This document shows, in pieces, positions 50,115-58,428 of a stretch of 64,000 nt of DNA. The position numbers and the translations under genes were made by a program. The DNA lies in the NCBI RefSeq assembly GCF_026339735.1, contig NZ_JAPEQG010000001.1, forward strand, positions 4,340,001-4,404,000, read 5' to 3'. The stretch comes from Streptomyces sp. NBC_01669. Its GTDB lineage: Bacteria; Actinomycetota; Actinomycetes; Streptomycetales; Streptomycetaceae. The notes beneath the pieces are model-generated. The model had not been told where the DNA came from. It was given only the letters and a program-made list of their open reading frames with translations, and did not search any database. Within the stretch, counting starts at the first letter, position 1; each line of letters begins with the position of its first letter.

Positions 50115-51113
50115 TCACCCGAACAGCAGCACGACGACCCCGTAACTCGCGGCAGCGACCAGAGCCGCGGCCGGCATCGTGATGAACCACCCGAGGACGA
50201 TGTTCTTCGCGACCCCCCACCGCACCGCGTTGACCCGCTTCGTGGCCCCCACACCCATGATCGCCGAGGTGATCACATGCGTCGTGGAGATGGGCGCGTG
50301 GAACAGGTAGGCCGAGCCGAACATGATCGACGCCCCGGTCGTCTCCGCGGCGAATCCCTGCGGCGGGTCCAGCTCGATGATCTTCCGGCCGAGCGTCCGC
50401 ATGATCCGCCAGCCACCCGCGTACGTACCCAGCGAGAGCATCAGCGCGCAGACGAGCTTCACCCAGACCGGGATCGGGTCGCTCGGACTCTCGACATCGG
50501 CGATGACCAGCGCCATCACCACGATGCCCATCGTCTTCTGCGCGTCCTGCAGACCGTGCCCGAGCGCCATGCCTGCCGCCGAGACCGTCTGCGCTATGCG
50601 GAATCCGCGCTTGGCCTTGTGCGGGTTGACCTTCCGGAACAGCCACATGATCGCGACCATCACCAGATAGCCCACGACCAGACCGACGATCGGCGAGACG
50701 AACATCGGGATGACGATCTTGTCGAGCACCCCGTTCCAGTGCACCAGCGTTCCGCCGGCCAGCGCCGCACCGACCATGCCGCCGAACAGCGCGTGCGAGG
50801 ACGACGAGGGCAGACCGAAATACCAGGTGACGAGGTTCCAGATGATCGCGCCGACCAGGGCGGCGAAGAGGATTCCCATCCCCTTCTGCCCCTCGGGCGT
50901 CGCGATCAGGCCCTCACTGACGGTCTTGGCGACTCCCTGTCCCAGGAAGGCACCGGCGAGGTTCATCACCGCGGCCATCGCCAGGGCCGCCCGCGGGGTC
51001 AGCGCCCGGGTGGAGACCGAGGTGGCGATGGCGTTCGCCGAGTCGTGGAAGCCGTTCGTGTAGGTGAAGCCGAGCGCGACACCGATGGTCACGATCAGCG
51101 CAAAGGTGTCCAC
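50115..51113 (-). CDS. pit: Low-affinity inorganic phosphate transporter (Pit)
   Basis: 332 residues from GTG 51113. It contains the PiT-family repeats: TYTNGFHDSANAIATSVSTR near the start and PISTTHVITSAIMGVG near residue 280. Ten or so hydrophobic segments are seen. It is a proton-coupled metal-phosphate symporter used when phosphate is plentiful. It follows the DUF47 gene by 5 bp. Confidence 0.95.
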   Translation of the reverse strand: MDTFALIVTIGVALGFTYTNGFHDSANAIATSVSTRALTPRAALAMAAVMNLAGAFLGQGVAKTVSEGLIATPEGQKGMGILFAALVGAIIWNLVTWYFGLPSSSSHALFGGMVGAALAGGTLVHWNGVLDKIVIPMFVSPIVGLVVGYLVMVAIMWLFRKVNPHKAKRGFRIAQTVSAAGMALGHGLQDAQKTMGIVVMALVIADVESPSDPIPVWVKLVCALMLSLGTYAGGWRIMRTLGRKIIELDPPQGFAAETTGASIMFGSAYLFHAPISTTHVITSAIMGVGATKRVNAVRWGVAKNIVLGWFITMPAAALVAAASYGVVVLLFG

Positions 51114-51118
51114 GTGGT

Positions 51119-51739
51119 TCAGGACTCCTTGACCGCGATGGTCTCCACCGTGTTGGCGACGTGCTCGAACGCATCGGCCGCCTCTTCCAGCACATCCACG
51201 ATCTGCTTGAGCTTCAGCACCTCAATGGCGTCGTACTTGCCGTTGAAGAGATGGGCGAGCAGCTTGCGGTGGATCTGGTCGGCCTGGTTCTCCAGGCGGT
51301 TGACCTCGATCCAGTACTCGGTGAGGTTGTCCATCGTGCGCAGGTTGGGCATCGCCTCGGCGGTCAGCTCGGCCGCCCGCGCCAGCACCTCGATCTGCTG
51401 CTCGACGCCCTTGGGGAGTTCTTCGATCTGGTACAGCACGACCAGGTCGACGGCCTCCTCCATGAAGTCCATGATGTCGTCGAGCGACGATGCGAGGTTG
51501 TAAATGTCCTCGCGGTCGAACGGCGTGATGAAAGAGGAGTTCAGCTGGTGGAAGATCGCGTGGGTGGCATCGTCCCCTGCGTGCTCCGCTGCCCGCATAC
51601 GTTCCGCGATCTCGACTCGGGAGGCAGAGTCCGCCCCGAGCAGTTCCATGAGGAGTTTCGAGCCCGTGACGATGTTGTCCGCGGATGCGGAGAACATGTC
51701 GTAGAAGCTCGTCTCCCTGGGGGTCAGACGAAAGCGCAC
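51119..51739 (-). CDS. DUF47/PhoU-like Pit accessory protein
   Basis: 206 residues from ATG 51739 (MRFRLTPRET). The helical PhoU-like fold carries EIAERMRAAEHAGDDATHAI, the DREDIYNLASSLDDIMDFME motif and a second bundle with LENQADQIHRKL. Asp/Glu-rich metal-binding motifs are the mark of this family, which regulates Pit. It is the first gene of the pit operon. Confidence 0.93.
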   Translation of the reverse strand: MRFRLTPRETSFYDMFSASADNIVTGSKLLMELLGADSASRVEIAERMRAAEHAGDDATHAIFHQLNSSFITPFDREDIYNLASSLDDIMDFMEEAVDLVVLYQIEELPKGVEQQIEVLARAAELTAEAMPNLRTMDNLTEYWIEVNRLENQADQIHRKLLAHLFNGKYDAIEVLKLKQIVDVLEEAADAFEHVANTVETIAVKES

Positions 51740-51884
51740 GTGGGGTCCTCGGGATGCTTTGGATTCGGTCAGGCTGATGCTAGGCGCATCATCCGGCCAC
51801 GGCTAACCGGCATTCTTCAGTGTCGCGCATCGAACACGGTGATCAGCACGGGCCCCCGGTCACGGTTCAGCTGAATTCGTTAGG

Positions 51885-51905
51885 ATATACCCACCCGGGG
51901 TATAT
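51885..51905. promoter_or_regulatory. CsoR operator
   Basis: ATATACCC (51885-51892), spacer ACCCG, GGGTATAT (51898-51905). This is a good match to the TATACCC...GGGTATA operators of copper-responsive CsoR. It overlaps a TAGGAT -10 element (51881-51886) and lies 34 bp before the csoR start, so binding would block the promoter. Confidence 0.82.
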
Positions 51906-51939
51906 AAAGCGCAGGGTAAAGGGAAAACGGGAGGCAGCA

Positions 51940-52299
51940 ATGACCACCACCGAGACCACAGAGGCGACGGAACCCACCGAGGAAACGGCGGAGATCCTCA
52001 CCGACCACGACCGCGGCATACACGGCTACCACCACCAGAAGGCCGACCACGTCAAGCGGCTGCGCCGGATCGAGGGCCAGATCCGTGGTCTGCAGCGGAT
52101 GGTCGACGAGGACGTCTACTGCATCGACATACTCACGCAGGTCTCGGCGTCCACCAAGGCCCTCCAGTCGTTCGCGCTCCAGCTCCTCGAGGAGCACCTG
52201 CGCCACTGCGTCGCCGACGCGGCGGTCAAGGGCGGCGAGGAGATCGACGCGAAGGTCGAGGAAGCCACGAAGGCCATCGCCCGCCTGCTCCGTACCTGA
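51940..52299 (+). CDS. csoR: Copper-sensing repressor CsoR
   Basis: 119 residues from ATG 51940, with GGGAGG upstream. The four-helix CsoR core follows a 20-residue Thr/Glu-rich tail: RLRRIEGQIRGLQRMVDEDV, then Cys61 (VYCIDIL), His86 (EEHLRHC) and Cys90. The spacing Cys-x24-His-x3-Cys equals that of M. tuberculosis CsoR (C36, H61, C65). Cu(I) binding releases DNA. No copA or copZ gene is next to it, so the target operon is elsewhere. Confidence 0.95.
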   Translation: MTTTETTEATEPTEETAEILTDHDRGIHGYHHQKADHVKRLRRIEGQIRGLQRMVDEDVYCIDILTQVSASTKALQSFALQLLEEHLRHCVADAAVKGGEEIDAKVEEATKAIARLLRT

Positions 52300-52384
52300 G
52301 GCGGCACCGCTGGAGGTCGCACCGTGTACGGTCGCATCGCCTGGGGCATTGTCCGAGGCACCCCCTGACGTGCGCTTTTGTCCG

Positions 52385-52579
52385 TCAACCCCGGCGGTCG
52401 CCCTGCCGGGGGACGGCGGTGAGTTCGGTGCCCGCCCCGACGTTGAGCACCTCGTCGATACGGTCCGCACTGAGCCGTTCCCCGATCGCGGCCGACGCCG
52501 CGATCATCAGCTCACCGCATAGCTCGATCTCGGCGAGGGCCACATGGTCCTGAACGGTCCGAGTGCTGAGCGTCACCAC
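52385..52579 (-). CDS. Small hypothetical protein
   Basis: 64 residues from GTG 52579, 8 bp after GAGAGG; GTG 52588 would add three residues. It reads MVTLSTRTVQDHVALAEIEL and then CGELMIAASAAIGERLSADR, soluble and mildly acidic, with a helix-like middle. Codon bias is good. Probably a conserved Streptomyces protein, but no family is recognised. It is convergent with csoR. Confidence 0.6.
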   Translation of the reverse strand: MVTLSTRTVQDHVALAEIELCGELMIAASAAIGERLSADRIDEVLNVGAGTELTAVPRQGDRRG

Positions 52580-52708
52580 GTACGTCACCTCTCACTGCCG
52601 TCGCCGACTTCCTAGCGTAGGGAGCGGACCACTCGCCGCGCATGGCACGGACGGACCATTTCGGCCCCGCCGGATGCCTACGCACCTGGCCCGCCGCCTC
52701 CGCCGCCG

Positions 52709-53617
52709 CTACCGCTGCCCCTGCTCGATCTGCCCGGTGTAGATGTCGCGATCGTCCGGAAGCTGCACATTCACGGGCACCCCGAACCCGAACAGCAGCG
52801 TCGTCGACACCACCTGCACCGCCGGTCCCCCGTTGGCGAAAGTGAACCGGTGCCGCACCTTCCGCAGCCGCCCCGCCTCGTCCAGATACGCGTCGAACGG
52901 CACCGCGTCCGTGCGGAACCCTTTCGCCGCCGCGCCAAGTGCGCCCCGCGATTGCGGCGAGGCGGCCCGTGCCGCGCGTCCGAGGTCCGCGGTCCCCCGG
53001 TAGTGCCGGACCATGACCCCGGCGAGCTCGCTCTCCCCCACGTACGTCACTTTGTCCGCCCCGCGCAGCAGTTCGGCGGCCGCCATGGGATCGGTGACCC
53101 CGCCCGTGACGAGATTGCCGTCCTCCAGGGCCGTCGTATCGACCCTGACCCACTTGCCGACGGGGACTCCGGCACCACGGTTCTTCATGTAGAGCGCACC
53201 GGGGGCGAGGAGTTCGGTGATGGGGCGGTGTTCGTACTCGCCCGCGGCGTCCTTCGGCAGCACCACGGTGAGCCGGCCGAGCTGCCTGCGGAAGTCGTAC
53301 GTCCCCCGGCCGGTGATCGTCACCCGTGTCCCGCCTGCCGCGGTCTCCATCGACGTACGCACCTCGGCGCTCCCGGCGACGTCGCGGCTCCCTGGCCGAT
53401 TCCCGTCCCTCGTCCCGGCGAGCACCGCCGCCGCCCGGTGGATCGCATCGAGGGAATCGCCCCCACCCCGCTCGTCCACCACGCTCCGGCCGCCGGCATC
53501 GATCCCGTCCCGGCCACCGCTGTCCGAGCAGCCGGCGGCCGCCGCCATCACGCCCACCACGGCGAGGGCGCAGACAGTGCGCGCCCCGCCACCGGACCTG
53601 TGCTGCTGCACCACCAT
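52709..53617 (-). CDS. Lipoprotein of the LppX/LprG-like fold
   Basis: 302 residues from ATG 53617 (MVVQQHRSGG). A signal peptide with lipobox VMAAAAGCSD places Cys at about residue 31. The beta-rich domain includes RVTITGRGTYDFRRQLG, ALYMKNRGAGVPVGKWVRVD, TYVGESELAGVMVRHYRGTA and PFDAYLDEAGRLRKVRHRF. This resembles LppX-LprAFG lipid or antigen carriers, but the assignment is from pattern only. Confidence 0.85.
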   Translation of the reverse strand: MVVQQHRSGGGARTVCALAVVGVMAAAAGCSDSGGRDGIDAGGRSVVDERGGGDSLDAIHRAAAVLAGTRDGNRPGSRDVAGSAEVRTSMETAAGGTRVTITGRGTYDFRRQLGRLTVVLPKDAAGEYEHRPITELLAPGALYMKNRGAGVPVGKWVRVDTTALEDGNLVTGGVTDPMAAAELLRGADKVTYVGESELAGVMVRHYRGTADLGRAARAASPQSRGALGAAAKGFRTDAVPFDAYLDEAGRLRKVRHRFTFANGGPAVQVVSTTLLFGFGVPVNVQLPDDRDIYTGQIEQGQR

Positions 53618-53750
53618 CGCCTGCCAACCCCCAACGACGTACCGCTTGTCCGAGCCCCCCACCCGCCCCGCATAACGACCACCCGTGTCCCCCGTCACGC
53701 CGTCCTCGGGGGCCTCACGGACGGGTGTCCGTCCCCAGTACCGTGGACGC

Positions 53751-53945
53751 GTGTACGACCAACACACCGCGGAGGTCATGCCGACCGCTCCCGCCGCCCC
53801 GCCGACGCCCCCCGCCCACGAGCCCTTCACCATCGAACGCGGCTCGTTCTGCATCGCCCGCTGCGGATGCGGGTGGACCGGCCCGGCCCGTCGCTCCCGC
53901 GACCGCGCCCGCACCGATGCCGAGGAACACCGCACCGCCCGCTGA
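53751..53945 (+). CDS. Small Cys-rich hypothetical protein
   Basis: 64 residues from GTG 53751, preceded by TACCGT 7 bp before, consistent with a leaderless message. It reads MYDQHTAEVMPTAPAAPPTP, then ERGSFCIARCGCGWTGPARR and ends in charged Asp/Glu/Arg residues. The C-x3-C-x-C arrangement could bind a metal. It is divergent from the lipoprotein gene. A conserved Streptomyces small protein is likely. Confidence 0.7.
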   Translation: MYDQHTAEVMPTAPAAPPTPPAHEPFTIERGSFCIARCGCGWTGPARRSRDRARTDAEEHRTAR

Positions 53946-53970
53946 TCACGGATCACGGATCACGGATCAC
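53943..53970. repeat. Four tandem 7-bp repeats (GATCACG)
   Basis: Three copies of GATCACG and a fourth GATCACC, starting three bases before the end of the small gene. They lie upstream of the flavin oxidase gene and might affect its promoter; slippage is equally likely. Confidence 0.8.
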
Positions 53971-54035
53971 CGACAACCGATCCACCCGACGGTCACCCGA
54001 CCGATCGACCCGCGAGGCCATGACCCGGAGGTCCG

Positions 54036-55625
54036 ATGAACCTGCCGAACCGGCGCACCCTGCTCACCGCGGGCGCAGCAACAGCCCTGGCCGGCGCCAC
54101 GGCCACCGCCTGCAGAGGCACCGGCACGGATTCCTCGGCCGCCACCTCGGCCACCGCCACCCGCACGTCGCCCACACCAGTCGGCTCACCGTCTGCCACA
54201 ACCGGCAAGGCGAACTGGCCCGCCCTGGCCAAGAGCCTCGACGGCACCCTCGTGCGCCCCGAGGACGCGGCGTACCGGACGGCCCGCCAGCTGTACAACA
54301 CCCGCTTCGACGGCCAGAAACCGGCAGCCGTCGCGTACGTCCGGCACGAGGCGGACATCCGTGAGTGCCTGGCCTTCGCCCGCCGCAGCTCCACCCCCGT
54401 CTCGATCCGCAGCGGTGGCCATTCCTACACGGGCTGGTCGAGCGGCAACGGGCGCCTGGTCATTGACGTCTCGTCACTCTCCCGGGTCGACCGGGACGGC
54501 ACCGTCGGCGCGGGCGCCAGACTCATCGACGTCTACCGGGGGCTTGCCCGGCACGGTCTGACGGTCCCCGGAGGCTCCTGCCCCACGGTCGGCATCTCCG
54601 GTCTCACGCTCGGCGGCGGCCACGGCGTCGCGTCCCGCGCGTACGGCCTGACCTGCGACAGCCTCACCTCGGCAACGCTCGTCACCGCCGACGGCACAAC
54701 CGTGACCGCCGACGCCAAGCACCACCCCGACCTCTTCTGGGCGCTGCGCGGCGCGGGCAACGGCAACTTCGGCGTGGTCACCGAGCTGACGTTCCGCACC
54801 CGCCCGGCCCCGCAGACCGTCACCGCGTACATGTCGTGGCCGTGGTCGCGAGCCCGGTCGGTCATCGCCGCCTGGCAGGAGTGGGGCCCGGACCAGCCGG
54901 ACGAGATCTGGTCCTCCGCACATCTCGCGGCGGGACCGGGCGGCGGCAACCCGACCGTGTCGGTCGCCGCGTTCAGCCTGGGGACCTACGGCGACCTCCA
55001 GAACGCCGTCGACCGCCTCGCCGACCGGATCGGCGCACCGGCGTCCTCGGTGTCGCTGCGCCGCCGCAGCTACGAGGAGGCGATGCTGGTGTACGCGGGC
55101 TGCTCCGGCATCAGCGACGCGCAGTGCCACCTGCCGGGTACGACACCCGGCCGCACCGCGCAGGGCGCGCTCCAGCGCGAGACGTACGCCGCCGCGTCCG
55201 ACTTCTTCGACCACTCCCTGTCCCCGGCAGGCATAGGGGCTCTGCTCGACCGGACCGAGGCGTTCACCCGGATCAGTGTGACCCCGAGCGGCGGCGGCGG
55301 ATCGATCGCGCTCACCGCGCTCGGCGGGGCGATCAACCGGGTCGGCCCACAGGCCACGGCGTTCGTCCACCGCCGCTCACGGATGCTCGCCCAGTACATC
55401 GCCGCCTGGCGACCCGGCACGGCGGGCACGGCCCAGCAGGACTGGCTGAAAAACACTCACGGGGCGCTGCGGCGCTACGCGTCCGGGGCGGCGTACCAGA
55501 ACTACACGGACCCGACGCTGACCGACTGGCGGCAGGCCTACTACGGAACGGCGGCCGATCGGCTCGCCCGGGTGAAGAAGCAGTACGACCCCGAGCGCCT
55601 CTTCACTTTCCCGCAGGCGCTGTAA
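54036..55625 (+). CDS. Secreted FAD-linked oxidase with bicovalent flavin (BBE-like)
   Basis: 529 residues from ATG 54036, with GGAGG upstream. A Tat-like start (NRRTLLTAGAATALAG) ends near ATACRGT, which could be a lipobox. The FAD-binding PCMH domain holds His129 in SGGHSYTGW and Cys182 in GGSCPTVGIS, the pair that attaches FAD at both 8-alpha and 6 positions. The C-terminal berberine-bridge domain has YQNYTDPTLTDWRQAYYG and ERLFTFPQAL. It oxidises sugars, polyphenols or similar. Substrate unknown. Confidence 0.94.
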   Translation: MNLPNRRTLLTAGAATALAGATATACRGTGTDSSAATSATATRTSPTPVGSPSATTGKANWPALAKSLDGTLVRPEDAAYRTARQLYNTRFDGQKPAAVAYVRHEADIRECLAFARRSSTPVSIRSGGHSYTGWSSGNGRLVIDVSSLSRVDRDGTVGAGARLIDVYRGLARHGLTVPGGSCPTVGISGLTLGGGHGVASRAYGLTCDSLTSATLVTADGTTVTADAKHHPDLFWALRGAGNGNFGVVTELTFRTRPAPQTVTAYMSWPWSRARSVIAAWQEWGPDQPDEIWSSAHLAAGPGGGNPTVSVAAFSLGTYGDLQNAVDRLADRIGAPASSVSLRRRSYEEAMLVYAGCSGISDAQCHLPGTTPGRTAQGALQRETYAAASDFFDHSLSPAGIGALLDRTEAFTRISVTPSGGGGSIALTALGGAINRVGPQATAFVHRRSRMLAQYIAAWRPGTAGTAQQDWLKNTHGALRRYASGAAYQNYTDPTLTDWRQAYYGTAADRLARVKKQYDPERLFTFPQAL

Positions 55626-55628
55626 CGC

Positions 55629-55660
55629 AGAACCGGGGGGCGCGGACGCCCCCCGGTTCT
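55629..55660. terminator. 14-bp perfect stem terminator after the flavin oxidase
   Basis: AGAACCGGGGGGCG, loop CGGA, CGCCCCCCGGTTCT, starting 4 bp after the oxidase stop and facing the convergent phosphatase gene. Confidence 0.88.
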
Positions 55661-55664
55661 CCCT

Positions 55665-55696
55665 CTGACCATTCAGGCAGCTGACCATTCAGGCAG
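55665..55696. repeat. 16-bp exact tandem duplication at the phosphatase stop
   Basis: CTGACCATTCAGGCAG occurs at 55665-55680 and again at 55681-55696. The second copy contains the last codons and stop of the PAP2 gene, and the first duplicates a stop just beyond. A recent duplication event. Confidence 0.9.
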
Positions 55697-56408
55697 CCAG
55701 ATCCTTCTCGCCACCGCTGCCCGACCGCGGGCGCGGCTCCGGGATCCCGAGCGGACGCCCCTCAGCCGCGGCCGGCACGGGCCGCCGCGACCGCACGAGC
55801 CACCCCACCCGCTCCGACCGCGAGACGGCGGCGACGACCGGCGTCAGCAGCGCCATCGCGAGCGGGGCGAGCAGCAGTGCGGCAGCCGTGCCGAGCGCGA
55901 ATCCGCCGATGACGTCGGTGGGGTAGTGAACCCCCATGTAGATCCGGCAGAACCCTTCCACCAGCGCGAGGGCGATGGCGGCGAGCCCGAATTTCCGGTT
56001 GGCCACGAACAGCCCGACGCCGAGGGCCATCGCCATCGTGGCGTGGTCGCTCACGAACGAGAAGTCGTTCTTTCCCGACACCAGGACATCCAGGCCCTGG
56101 TGGTCGCGGAACGGGCGCGGACGCTCCACGAAGCCCCGGATCGGAATGTTGACGAGCAGCGCGATCCCGGCGGCGAGCGGCGCCCAGACGATCCCGGCGA
56201 CCGCAGTCACCGAGTCCTCGGCCGTGCCGCGCCGGCGGACGCTCCACCAGCACCACAGAACCACGAGGACCATGCCGAGCATGATCCCGTACTCGCCGAC
56301 GAACTCCATGACCCGGTCGAACCAGGTCGGAGCGGACTTCGCGAGCCCATTGATGTCGTAGAGCAGGCTGACGTCGGGGTTCGACCCATCCAGTGCGAGT
56401 CCAGCCAT
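55689..56408 (-). CDS. PAP2-family phosphatase (BcrC-like)
   Basis: 239 residues from ATG 56408 (MAGLALDGSN). Six membrane helices. The catalytic motifs are IPIRGFVERPRPF, FVSDHATMAMALG and IYMGVHYPTDVIGGF. The SDH in place of the common SGH is seen in BcrC-type undecaprenyl pyrophosphate phosphatases, so lipid carrier recycling is likely. A Pro/Arg/Ser-rich tail follows the last helix. It is convergent with the flavin oxidase gene. Confidence 0.9.
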   Translation of the reverse strand: MAGLALDGSNPDVSLLYDINGLAKSAPTWFDRVMEFVGEYGIMLGMVLVVLWCWWSVRRRGTAEDSVTAVAGIVWAPLAAGIALLVNIPIRGFVERPRPFRDHQGLDVLVSGKNDFSFVSDHATMAMALGVGLFVANRKFGLAAIALALVEGFCRIYMGVHYPTDVIGGFALGTAAALLLAPLAMALLTPVVAAVSRSERVGWLVRSRRPVPAAAEGRPLGIPEPRPRSGSGGEKDLAA

Positions 56409-56514
56409 CTGCTGCGGCCCCTTGCCTTGTCTGCTGCCGCGGCGCACGCCCGTGTGCACCGCATTTGACGAACCCCCGTGTTCGGTTCGACCACTACTTC
56501 GATCACTGCTTCGA

Positions 56515-56703
56515 TCACTGCTGCGTGAGGTACGCGACTGTGCCGGTCAGCGTCGCATGGTCAGTGCGCATGCTGTCCCAGTCCAGGGAACGACGCTCTC
56601 CGTGTGTACGTTCCACTCTCCACCGAATGATCACCATGACGTTATCGAAGCGAGACTCGTCGTCGCAGCTCAGGGCCCAGGCTTCACGGAGAGTTCCAGC
56701 CAC
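56515..56703 (-). CDS. Small hypothetical protein downstream of the SLT-NlpC/P60 gene
   Basis: 62 residues from GTG 56703, with GGGGAG 7 bp upstream and 13 bp after the neighbour's stop. It reads ALSCDDESRFDNVMVIIRWR and GERRSLDWDSMRTDHATLT. It is moderately charged with no signal or membrane segment. Base composition is less GC-rich than that of its neighbours. Co-transcription is likely; function unknown. Confidence 0.55.
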   Translation of the reverse strand: MAGTLREAWALSCDDESRFDNVMVIIRWRVERTHGERRSLDWDSMRTDHATLTGTVAYLTQQ

Positions 56704-56716
56704 GGCCGACTCCCCG

Positions 56717-57727
56717 TCACGCCGCCGGCTGGGCGGTCGGGAGTGCTGCGGCGCCGTCCTTCGTCACCCGTGTCGCACCGAAGTAGTCGGGCGTGTCGAT
56801 CTTGTCGAAGCGGATCACGGCCCCGGTGTACGGCGCGTTGATCATGTACCCGCCGCCGACGTACAGCCCGACGTGGTGGATTGCCCGGGAGTTGGTCAGG
56901 TCGTCCGAGAAGAAGACCAGGTCACCGGGGAGCAGCTCGTCCCGTGAGGGGTGCGGCCCGGCGTTGTACTGGTCGTTCGCCACCCGCGGCAGCTCGATGT
57001 CCACGGTCCGGTACGCGGCCTGCGTCAGCCCGGAGCAGTCGAACCGTCCACCCTGCTCAGCCGTGCCGTTCCCGCCCCACAGGTACTTCGTACCGAGCTT
57101 CTTCTGCGCGAAGTAGATCGCCCCGGCCGCCTGCCGCGAGGGCTCGACCCGCCCGACCGGCCGGGCGAAGCTCTTCTCCAGCGAACGGATGATCTTGACG
57201 TAGTTCTGCGTCTCCGCGATCTTCGGTACGCCGCCCGACCTGATGACCCGGTACGCACCGGCGTTGTAGGCGGCCAGCATGTTGTCGGTCCGATCCCCCG
57301 GCACGTTCTTGACGTACCCGGCAAGTTCGCAGTCATAGCTGGCGGCGGAGGGGATGGCGTCGGCCGGATCCCATACGTCCCGGTCCCCGTCCCCGTCCCC
57401 GTCGATCCCGTGCCCGGACCAGGTCCCGGGGATGAACTGCGCGATGCCCTGCGCGGCGGCCTTGCTCTGGGCGCGCGGGTTCCACCCGCTCTCCTGGTAC
57501 AGCTGCGCGGCGAGGAGCGCGGGGTTGATGGCCGAGCAGAGGTTGCCCCACTTCTGCACGAGCGGCTGGAACTTCGCCGGCACGGCCCCCTTCGCCAGCC
57601 CGACGGCCGCGTTGCTGCCGGCGCTGCCGAGGCCGGCGGCAGCGGAGTACGTACCGACGACGAGCAGCGCCACGAAGCACATGGCGACCCCGATGCCGAT
57701 CCCACCGACCACCCAGAATTTCCGCAC
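56717..57727 (-). CDS. Bifunctional lytic transglycosylase / NlpC-P60 wall hydrolase
   Basis: 336 residues from GTG 57727, preceded by GGTTGAGGG. A transmembrane anchor (residues 5-27) is followed by an SLT domain with the catalytic Glu79 in YQESGWNPRA, AAQGIAQFIPGTW and NMLAAYNAGAYRV. The NlpC/P60 domain has Cys231 (RFDCSGLTQAAY) and His285 (HHVGLYVGG). The third catalytic position is Asn297 instead of His. The two domains cut both glycan and peptide bonds, as in wall hydrolases tied to conjugation or secretion machines. It lies beside the hydrolase-lipoprotein modules. Confidence 0.93.
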   Translation of the reverse strand: MRKFWVVGGIGIGVAMCFVALLVVGTYSAAAGLGSAGSNAAVGLAKGAVPAKFQPLVQKWGNLCSAINPALLAAQLYQESGWNPRAQSKAAAQGIAQFIPGTWSGHGIDGDGDGDRDVWDPADAIPSAASYDCELAGYVKNVPGDRTDNMLAAYNAGAYRVIRSGGVPKIAETQNYVKIIRSLEKSFARPVGRVEPSRQAAGAIYFAQKKLGTKYLWGGNGTAEQGGRFDCSGLTQAAYRTVDIELPRVANDQYNAGPHPSRDELLPGDLVFFSDDLTNSRAIHHVGLYVGGGYMINAPYTGAVIRFDKIDTPDYFGATRVTKDGAAALPTAQPAA

Positions 57728-57861
57728 CCCTCAACCATCCCCCATCGGGGGCGGGTTCAAGGCCGGTTTCGCGGGTGTGTGCGAGTCGTTCGGGGCACAG
57801 GCAGACTCACCGGGGTCACCGATCACGCGGTCGAGCACGGACTCCGTTCACTGACGCACTT

Positions 57862-58428
57862 TCAGGATCCTTGAGCGGACCAGTAGTCGGAGTGCACGTT
57901 GGGACGCGGCAGCGGGTAGACACCCTCGTACGCCGGACCGTTCGGCTTGGACGTGGAATCGGCGACCTTCGACTCCTTCACGCAGGGACTGTCCGCCTCG
58001 AAGAACGCCTGCCCCTTTCCGCGGAAACTGACACTGATACCGAACCCGGCGTCCGTCTGCGCATAGACGGCCGGAAACTCCGTGTCATTGTTGATCGCCT
58101 TGATCCGGTAATCGCTCCTCCGCCAGAACGTCTCCACCTGATCCAGGAAATCCGCCCGGCGCGACGCCGACACGATGGTCATCACGGTGCGCCTGCGGGT
58201 CACATCGCACGTCCCCGCAGTCGTCGGCCCGTGCGCCCACTGCACCTCGGGATCAATGGCCTTCAGCACCGCGTCGAGCATGCCGTCGGACCGCTCGGCG
58301 GCTTGCTGCATGTCCATGCGCCCCTTCTTCCCTCCGGAGTCCCCTTGTACCCGGTGGTCGCTCCCGCACGCGGACAGGGAGAAGCCGAGGGCCAGGGCCA
58401 CCGCAACGATCTGGAACCGTCGCTTCAT
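57862..58428 (-). CDS. Lipoprotein of module B
   Basis: 188 residues from ATG 58428, overlapping the hydrolase stop (ATGA). The signal ends in lipobox GFSLSACGSD. The mature part has CDVTRRRTVMTIVSASRRAD, WRRSDYRIKAINND and a conserved ending PYEGVYPLPRPNVHSDYWS-like tail. Two mature Cys besides the lipid Cys may pair. It is a paralogue of the lipoprotein at 61036-61578. A cognate binding or immunity partner of the hydrolase is inferred from the overlap. Confidence 0.88.
   Translation of the reverse strand: MKRRFQIVAVALALGFSLSACGSDHRVQGDSGGKKGRMDMQQAAERSDGMLDAVLKAIDPEVQWAHGPTTAGTCDVTRRRTVMTIVSASRRADFLDQVETFWRRSDYRIKAINNDTEFPAVYAQTDAGFGISVSFRGKGQAFFEADSPCVKESKVADSTSKPNGPAYEGVYPLPRPNVHSDYWSAQGS

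Noticed and set aside
48219..51503. 1094-codon open frame on the plus strand
   Set aside because: It runs through pstA, pstB, a strong terminator and the opposite-strand pit operon in another frame, so it is a shadow.
51740..51880. Pho box upstream of the pit operon
   Set aside because: No pair of GTTCACC-like units at 11-bp spacing could be found on either strand.
57737..57751. Short CCCC-CATC-GGGG stem upstream of the SLT-NlpC/P60 gene
   Set aside because: The stem is only four base pairs and occurs often by chance in GC-rich sequence.
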